A model generated the notes under the pieces. It was not told the DNA's origin. It searched no databases and was given only the letters and a program-made list of their open reading frames with translations. This document shows, piece after piece, positions 58,045-64,000 of a stretch of DNA of 64,000 bases. The stretch is from Ulva prolifera (lineage: Eukaryota; Chlorophyta; Ulvophyceae; Ulvales; Ulvaceae). Position 1 is the stretch's first letter, and every line of letters begins with the position of its first letter. The stretch lies in NCBI GenBank assembly GCA_023078555.1, contig CM041200.1, positions 3,996,936-4,060,935 on the forward strand, read 5' to 3'. The translations under genes were made by a program, and so were the position numbers.

Positions 58045-60211
58045 TCAGGTCTCGTGACTGAGATCATTCAATGATTGAGAATCCCGATCCAGCATTGCTT
58101 GTGCTTGTGCAGCCCAGTTCTCCTCGGCCATCAGGTCCAGAACAGCCTGCTTGAGGTCGTCCAACCCCTCTTCCGTCACAGAAGATGTCTTGAGAGCGTG
58201 GGGAAGCCATTGGATCTGCATATGCGATTGTGGGAACATTAAGACTTCCGCATGCATCTCACTTTTGAATCCCGTCCGATGTGATCTGCGCACTACACAA
58301 CACGATGCACCAGTCAGGTTGCTCAGGGGTACACACCGCTTGCTCTGCACTTGCAGGCACTGCTTGCACATTCGGCGGTGTCCCAGGGCCCAACGACTGA
58401 GCCTCATCAATCTCCTCCTCAAGAAGGTCTGCCTTTGTGATGACATCAATCCACAGCTTGTATGGGAATCGCTGCAACAGTTCCCGGCGAATTTCCCATT
58501 GGTCCTGCACACTGCAACCGCAGCCTTCTGTGAGGTCCAGCACGAACAAGGAGGCTGTGGGCAGGTGCTCCAGCGTTGCGACGGTGAGCATCTCCATCGC
58601 ATTTCGCTCCTCATCAGGTCGGTATAGCAGCCCTGGCGTGTCCGTGACCTAAACGAGCAGACCTGTCAAACAACCGTGTGTGGCCACAGGGTAGGCATCT
58701 AGTAAAAAATCAGCAGCATGCATGGCGGCAAGGACACACCTGATGGCGGATATTGTTCACATAGAAGTGACCCATCTTGATGCTACGGGTGGTGAACGGG
58801 TAGTTGCATATTTCCGGCATTCCGCTCGAAAGCACTTGGACGAGGGACGATTTGCCGACGTTTGGAGCCCCGATCAGAGCAATCTGCAGACCGACTCTAG
58901 ATCCATGCAATGCTTCTACACTGGCATGATGTGGAGCACTACAAATAAATTGTGGAACACACTCCGAGAATTATTGACATGCATTCACCAACATCAACAG
59001 TGTTGTCTTGTGCGGCATGTCGTGCCCAAGCACTCATCTGCCGTACCTACAGCTGAGATCTCACAAGCACAATCGGCCATCGCACAGATAGATGGGATCA
59101 AGGGACATGGTTGCAGCAGCAACTGAAGCTGAGGCCTACGCAGAAAGCTCGTGCAGTATCGTGTACTGGGGTCTCTGGCCACACAGGCGCTGCAGGCTTC
59201 AGCAGTGGCACACACAGCCATGGGCTCAATGAGAGGACATGTCCTGAAAGGCAGAGAATGCACATGATCTTGTGCACATGATGCGGAGCTGTGATGGGCT
59301 TTCAGTTGGAAGCAGTCGGAGCTCACTGTCGGGACGCAGAGGTCTATCTGTGGGACCTGCCGCATTTGGCGTGCAAGATGCTGCAATTCCCACAAAATGC
59401 CCTTGCCTTGTTCAACTAGGACCTGATGAACTGCATCGGTGCCTTGTTCTGCACACACACTGGCTTGCACTGGTGTCTTTGCGGCTTTGGCCTTGGATGC
59501 ATACTCCTTCCCCACCTGTACATAGCTCGCTGCGCCAAAGTTAGCGCAATAGTAGCACATTGCAATTTGTTACAAAACAGCTGCAGCACCTTCACAGCTT
59601 GCCTTCTGAGTTTGTCCACGTTGCCAAGGATGCGCTTGTAGTTAGCCTCCCCGACAGCAAGATCAAGCACTGACTTTTCAAAAGGGTGCAGCCGTTCAAA
59701 GCTGGGAAATCCATTGATGCAGGTTTTCAATCGGCCCGTAATCTCTTTGATCAATGTATCCATGGTCCGTGCTGCCTACATCGAAGTCGATGCTTGTGCG
59801 TGGCCTTGCGGATCGTAAGAATTGCTGAAGGCCGTAGCCATGCGCAGGAGAGGCACATACCAAATTAGAGGCCACCTCCTGGTCATATCTCAGGTCTGTA
59901 CGTGGCTTCAGCTTGCGAACTGGCTTCATTGCACTGTTAAATAGCTCTTGCGGCTGTTGTATCTGTGGAACAGTCATCAGTCTACTTGTCAAGGAAGGCG
60001 CGACGGCATCCGGTCCGGCAGCTGGAGGGGCGGACGCAAGTGCCAAGGTCTTCGCGCGAGATATGAGTTTCTGAGTTGCTAGTTTATTGACGCGCTTGAT
60101 CCAAGGAACAGGCTTCGCTGCTGCGTGACGCTGTTGTGCGAGCTCGAGCATCGAGCAGCGACGTCTCCACGCTAGAGATCGCTGCAAGCCTAAGCGTAGA
60201 TGCAGCCACAT
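58045..60211 (-). CDS. Organelle-type NOG1-family GTPase
   Basis: OBG/NOG1-class GTPase for large-subunit ribosome assembly. Exons 60211-59861, 59775-59590, 59515-59327, 58883-58740, 58648-58304 and 58215-58045 join in phase to 461 aa. NOG1 N-terminal helical domain: NGFPSFERLHPFEKSVLDL, YKRILGNVDKLRRQAV, VGKEYASKAKAAK, LARQMRQVPQIDL. G domain: G1 GAPNVGKSS, NYPFTTR, G3 VTDTPG, a TKAD block at G4 and TSSVTEEGLDDLK. The protein stops soon after the G domain, without the long basic tail of nucleolar NOG1. It begins with an Arg-rich presequence-like stretch (MWLHLRLGLQRSLAWRRR). Plastid or mitochondrial location is therefore inferred, the choice open. The exon 5/6 junction (PDWCI|IQWLP) is the least certain. 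Confidence 0.85.
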
Positions 60212-60644
60212 ATCAGAAGGCCCCCATAATGTACATTTTCGGGCAGAGAGGATAATCTCGCACTTTGATCAAGCGATGCAGCTTGACTATAGTGCTGTGC
60301 AACAGCTGCAGGTGCTGTGGCGTGCAGTTCGAGCACAGTTTGGCGTGAACGGTTCAGCGCGTGCAGACTGTCCTGTGCTTGAACACCAATCTTACATGTG
60401 AGCCGGGCACACTTGCCGGCTACTGCAATTTTGGCTCTGGCTTAACACTGGCTTGTCGTGAAATACGAGAGTGGCGTGGTGACTTCGTGGCTCAGCTGAT
60501 GTGCGTGCCTCCGCAGCGCTGTGGACAGCGATAGCGCCAGAACATGGCCGGAGCTCGAGCACACAGATGTAAGAGCTAGCACGATTCTGATGGTTAGAGC
60601 TTCGATTTTTCGCGTACCCTCGTCTGTCAAACTCAAATCTCAGA
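60212..60644. promoter_or_regulatory. Divergent region, NOG1 / lumen protein
   Basis: 433 bp between opposite start codons; no specific element recognised. Confidence 0.45.
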
Positions 60645-61335
60645 ATGCCGCAGCTACCGCACATACAACGAACGGCAAACAGCCATTCGCTATCGGCGAA
60701 GACATGCAAGCACACTCCCACGCCCAGGAGAACGCAGCTGATTGCTGGCATAAGTACATGTTTATTGGTGTGCATTGTAATTCACCGTCCGTCCGTGTCT
60801 TTGCCACGAGTCCCGACAGGATCCGGTTTCCGCGATCCTGCGTTTGCAGGGCACATGCACAGACAGATTTGACACATTAAAGGTCTGTTAGCATAGCAGT
60901 GCCATCTATGCAGGCGCTACCCGCGTTTGCGGCTGATCCAACCAAGAACAGGGAAACGCCCAACTCCGATCCTTACATTCAAGATCTGTTGCGCAAGACT
61001 GAAGAGAAGCGGGATGAGCGATACCAAGAACGCCTCAATGACTACTATCGCAGAAACTTCAAGGAGTATTTCCAGGTACATGCCCCCTGACACTGGAGCT
61101 GATGCCTGCGCCAAGCCTGTGCTGCCAACCACCTGTTACGCGCTACCCAGCATGCATATCACACCCCCTACGCACGTCAACCATACAAATTTCGGACTGC
61201 CGCCCAATCATCTCAGCAACACGCTGTGAACATGACTATGGCAAGCTGCAGTTTGAGGGTGGAGCAGCAAGGACACGAGGCATCTCACCCCAGACATCCA
61301 AGGACATCCAAGAATGGCTTAAGAACAATAAGTAG
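60645..61335 (+). CDS. Small conserved thylakoid-lumen-type protein, unknown function
   Basis: Exons 60645-60753, 60900-61075 and 61252-61335 join in phase to 122 aa. Residues 1-28 are basic and Ser/Thr-rich, like a transit peptide. Then comes RRTQLIAGIM, PSMQALPAFA and ADP: a twin-arginine, a hydrophobic stretch and an AxA cleavage site, the layout of Tat-dependent lumen targeting. The mature ~75 residues are charged and helical (DPYIQDLLRKTEEKRDERYQ; RLNDYYRRNFKEYFQFEGG) and end in DIQEWLKNNK. I recall similar YYRRNYKDYFEF proteins of unknown function in plants, but cannot name the family. The targeting peptide only becomes readable when exon 1 is joined to exon 2, which supports the splice model. 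ATG 60645 is the only start in the open frame. Confidence 0.7.
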
Positions 61336-61437
61336 GCCCCAGTGCTGTCTGCGTCGCCCTGAAGCAGCTCCACATTCGACACGAACCGGCCAGCAGTATG
61401 TGGAGATGCGTTTAGTCAGGACGAAGCGATCCATCCC

Positions 61438-61442
61438 TGTAA
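61438..61442 (+). terminator. TGTAA poly(A)-signal candidate of the lumen protein
   Basis: TGTAA about 103 nt after the stop codon. Confidence 0.35.
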
Positions 61443-62419
61443 TCGCACCTGCGCGGTGCATGGTCCACATTCTGAATACAGCCAACACTTGCTGGATCTC
61501 AGCCAGAACCTGAAAGCGGCAAGCCTTGGTTCCTGCACTACGCGCCTGGAACCCCTGTGCTATTTCACAGGATTCTCTTCTTACTCTTTGGTACACTCGA
61601 TCCCGCCCGCTTGTGGGACAGTCTCACGTGCTACTTGACTAATTTGTGTGGCATGCAACTGAACAAGCGCCACGCCGGTGCCCGTTCAGCGCGCATGGGG
61701 AAGTCATCTGCATGGTATAGCCACTCACACCAGAGTCTGGTGACCAGACTAAGCCTTGATATCACCACATAGCCACTGTTTTCGGTCGTCGCACACCGCA
61801 CACCGGAACATTCCCGTCTCTTCCCTTGCAGACGCCATGGCCTCTGGCTGCAGCGGCCACCAGATGAGCTGCAATGAGGCAGGGCCACAGGCGGCCACAG
61901 GGCCACAGCCGGCAAGCGCTCCGGGGTGCGGTGTGGCTCGGTCCCTGGGCTGTCGAGTGCACTCACGCGATAGGTACCTGTTGACCCATGGGAACTGGAT
62001 GGCCGGAAGGTAGTTGTCACGGCAGCCTGCGACATTTTCGCCTCGCCTGCTGGCAAAGCATGACCGGCCACAGGCAGCCCAGCGGGCATCGCGCACAGCA
62101 AGCATGTTCAAGCATCGACGCATGTGGATCCAAATCTAGAAGCATATGCATGCATGTGCATGTGTACAAATGTATGCAAATCCAGATGTGGGTGCCATAC
62201 AATCCGCGCATATAAGCCGCCATGGCGTTGAGCAAATGATTGGGCGAAATCCTACACCTTGATGGTGTCTGTAGCGCGCATGACAGGGCGCTAGATTCGA
62301 ACAGGGTCCTCACGTAGATCGTCGGAGAGTGCCGCCAAATGCATGAGGTGAGCATGTGTTGGCATAGCGGACCTTGCATGCACACGCATGCTGACGCTGT
62401 CTCCATTTTCGCCTTGCAC

Positions 62420-62454
62420 CCGGCGGTGGGGCCAGGTACCAAAGTTATAATTTT
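62420..62454 (+). repeat. Inverted-repeat arm, left
   Basis: Starts CCGGCGGTGGG and matches the reverse complement of 63149-63183 at about 85 percent over 35 nt. Confidence 0.65.
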
Positions 62455-63148
62455 ATTAACAGAATCAACTACATTTCGTGAGGATGACCTCCACCCAGAC
62501 AAATCTGAATGCCCTGAGTCACAAAGACATGCCTCATCTACCACATGCTCCGCTAACAGAGCTGAAAGTTTTGTGGATCATACCTGAAATAACTTTTGCC
62601 CGGGATGCTGTGCGCCTAGCTGCCCGCCCACGCCTAGCCATGCCTCGGCAGACAGTGGCTGACCTCCAATCACCAGCACACCTGCAAATCACAGCACAGT
62701 TGTCATGATCGGTAGGCAGTTGTATGATGTTGTAGCTGTCAAACTCTCGCCGGTACTTGCTGACGTACCAGCGTTGCAGAGCGTGCCACGCCCGCGGCCG
62801 CTGCCCCTCTGAAATCCGCTACAGACACGAAATTACCTCTCGCATGGCATGGAATTAACGGTTTTGATCAGCGGCACACTATACACATGCCGCTGGTGTC
62901 TGCTACCAGGGCAACAGTCATGCACAGCTCAGCCAGCCCTGCACCTCACGACCCATGCAAAGAGTCTACGAGATCAGCACAAATCTGCCGGTTTTCACAT
63001 GCCCTCCGCTCCGGCTATCCTCTACTCAGCATCTGCCCTGCAGGGCGTCGCCATGCCACGCACACAAACACACCTCATACATGCACGCTGCACATGCGTT
63101 GTGCATGCTGTTTGCACATCTATGGTTCATTTTCTGTCCCCATACTGT

Positions 63149-63183
63149 GAAATTACAACTTTAGTACCTCGTCCCACCGCCGG
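63149..63183 (-). repeat. Inverted-repeat arm, right
   Basis: Partner of 62420-62454. No clear target-site duplication outside the arms, so a MITE-like origin is only a suggestion. Confidence 0.65.
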
Positions 63184-63780
63184 AATGCGATGACTTAAGG
63201 CTGCAGGCTAGGGCTGGGGTGTGAGACGGGTGCGCATGCCCATGTTCCCCTCCGTCCCGGCGATGTTGTGCAGTATGTACTCGGTGCTTTGCTTCAGGCC
63301 TTCGGACCTCACGTTCATTTGCTTCAATGTGTAGTGCACGGAAGGCTGGCACTGATTGGTGACGTCAGTACTTCCGACATCCGACAATGACCAGATCGTG
63401 ACATTTTACTGTAATCATGTTCGAGGATTTAGCTGATGCTCCTGCACGGCGACGTGGGGCCGGGGCCGTGGAATCCCGCGATGCCATGCAGTGTACGTTC
63501 TCGTGAGCAGTTTCAATGTGCGACTGCGACAGCTGCGGTCATATATGCAGTGCCATTTCAGGAGCATATTTGTTCAGCTTGGTCTTTTTATCCGCGATCT
63601 GTTGTCCTCTGGTGGTTCCGCGGCCGATAGCACGGCATGATGTTGACACACTGCGTCTCATTGCGCTGCCGGGTGCTGGAAGGTTCGCGTCGCAGAGCCC
63701 TCGCAAGCTGTAGGCGCCCTAATCAGTATCTGTTAGAATTTGTGGTCAGAATGCGCCTCAGGCTGTCGTGTTTCATACAG

Positions 63781-64000
63781 ATGTTCCGAACAAGGCGACG
63801 GATCACAGGCCTGTCAAGAAGCCGTCATACAACAGCTCCTCCAATGGACACCTGTTATGGTGGGACGAAGTCCCTCCTCAGCTTCAGTTCAACCCATATA
63901 TTGCCTCTGGCTACCGTGCCAACTTGTCCTACAAGAGTTGTATGTGCACACTCTTCACCCTGCACAACGAGACTTGTGCGCTCCTTCCAATGCTGCAGGC
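63781..64000 (+). CDS. PAQR-family membrane receptor, partial at window edge
   Basis: The exon from the acceptor CATACAG|AT (63781) to a T|GTGCGC donor after 63975 reads VKKPSYNSS, LLWWDEVPPQLQFNPYIASG, YRANLSYKSC and LFTLHNET. NPYI-GYR followed by the LFxLHNET block is the hallmark start of progestin/adipoQ receptor (PAQR/AdipoR, hemolysin-III superfamily) proteins, seven-helix Zn-binding hydrolase-like receptors. The next exon, expected to begin with N-x-W-T-H, lies outside the window. A candidate first exon at about 63638 is phase-compatible but unproven. Confidence 0.75.
   Translation, partial: MFRTRRRITGLSRSRHTTAPPMDTCYGGTKSLLSFSSTHILPLATVPTCPTRVVCAHSSPCTTRLVRSFQCCR

Larger units (their letters stand above)
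61336..63780. other. Intergenic, no gene recognised
   Basis: Contains a pair of inverted-repeat arms about 700 bp apart. An early exon of the PAQR gene may lie near 63638 (ATG ATG TTG ...), with a phase-compatible GAAG|GTTCGC donor. Confidence 0.45.

Noticed and set aside
1-64000. A gene cluster built around ubiquitin signalling
   Set aside because: CSN6, the RING protein, RanBPM and the BAG6-like protein all touch ubiquitin, but they are interleaved with unrelated genes and differ in orientation. Chance in a gene-dense genome is the simpler reading.

Overview
This window is nuclear DNA of a photosynthetic eukaryote, most likely a green alga (Chlorophyta). Every recognisable gene is broken into small exons by GT-AG introns. 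The donors are strongly biased to G|GTGCG or G|GTACG, a style I associate with green algae. At least five genes have a TGTAA hexamer core, the chlorophyte-type poly(A) signal, 80-125 nt after the stop. One gene encodes a small protein with a twin-arginine-type thylakoid-lumen targeting peptide. Others encode a vacuolar legumain and a mitoribosomal protein. There are no operons, CRISPR arrays or recognisable tRNA genes, and no virus-like element was seen. The exact clade cannot be fixed from the sequence alone.

Layout, left to right. 1-1660: no gene recognised. 1661-5163 (-): phosphoserine aminotransferase, with diverged phosphate-site residues and repeat-rich introns. 5164-10091: gene-poor, only weak exon candidates. 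10092-11487 (+): COP9 signalosome subunit CSN6. 11709-16735 (-): very large RING-finger protein. 17482-25846 (+): WDR11-type WD-repeat protein. 26269-30305 (+): legumain/vacuolar processing enzyme. 31421-32822 (-): VASt (sterol-transfer type) membrane protein. 35887-39185 (-): secreted protein with three related Cys-rich domains. 40745-44313 (-): acidic protein with a B-box-like Cys/His cluster and coiled coils. 45492-48514 (-): RanBPM-type SPRY-LisH-CTLH-CRA protein. 48677-52769 (+): DDX31/Dbp7 RNA helicase. 53026-57205 (-): BAG6/Scythe-like ubiquitin-domain protein. 57455-57869 (+): mitoribosomal protein mL53. 58045-60211 (-): organelle-type NOG1 GTPase. 60645-61335 (+): small thylakoid-lumen-type protein. 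From 63781 (+): first part of a PAQR-family receptor, cut by the window edge.

Exon models were built by hand from conserved protein motifs, splice sites and reading-frame phase. Internal junctions are generally phase-consistent, but first exons and untranslated regions are often uncertain. Functionally the genes are mostly single-copy housekeeping types. Four of them (CSN6, the RING protein, RanBPM, the BAG6-like protein) touch ubiquitin biology, and three (DDX31, NOG1, mL53) touch ribosome biogenesis or translation. Several neighbours are divergently transcribed from short shared intergenic regions.

The most unusual features are: altered active-site positions in the serine-pathway aminotransferase; two GC-AG introns with the same GCGCGC donor; strong intronic enrichment of TGCATG/GCATGCAT; adjoining perfect palindromes in a legumain intron; a dispersed repeat shared by two introns; long pure G/C homopolymers; and two multi-domain proteins I could not assign to a named family.
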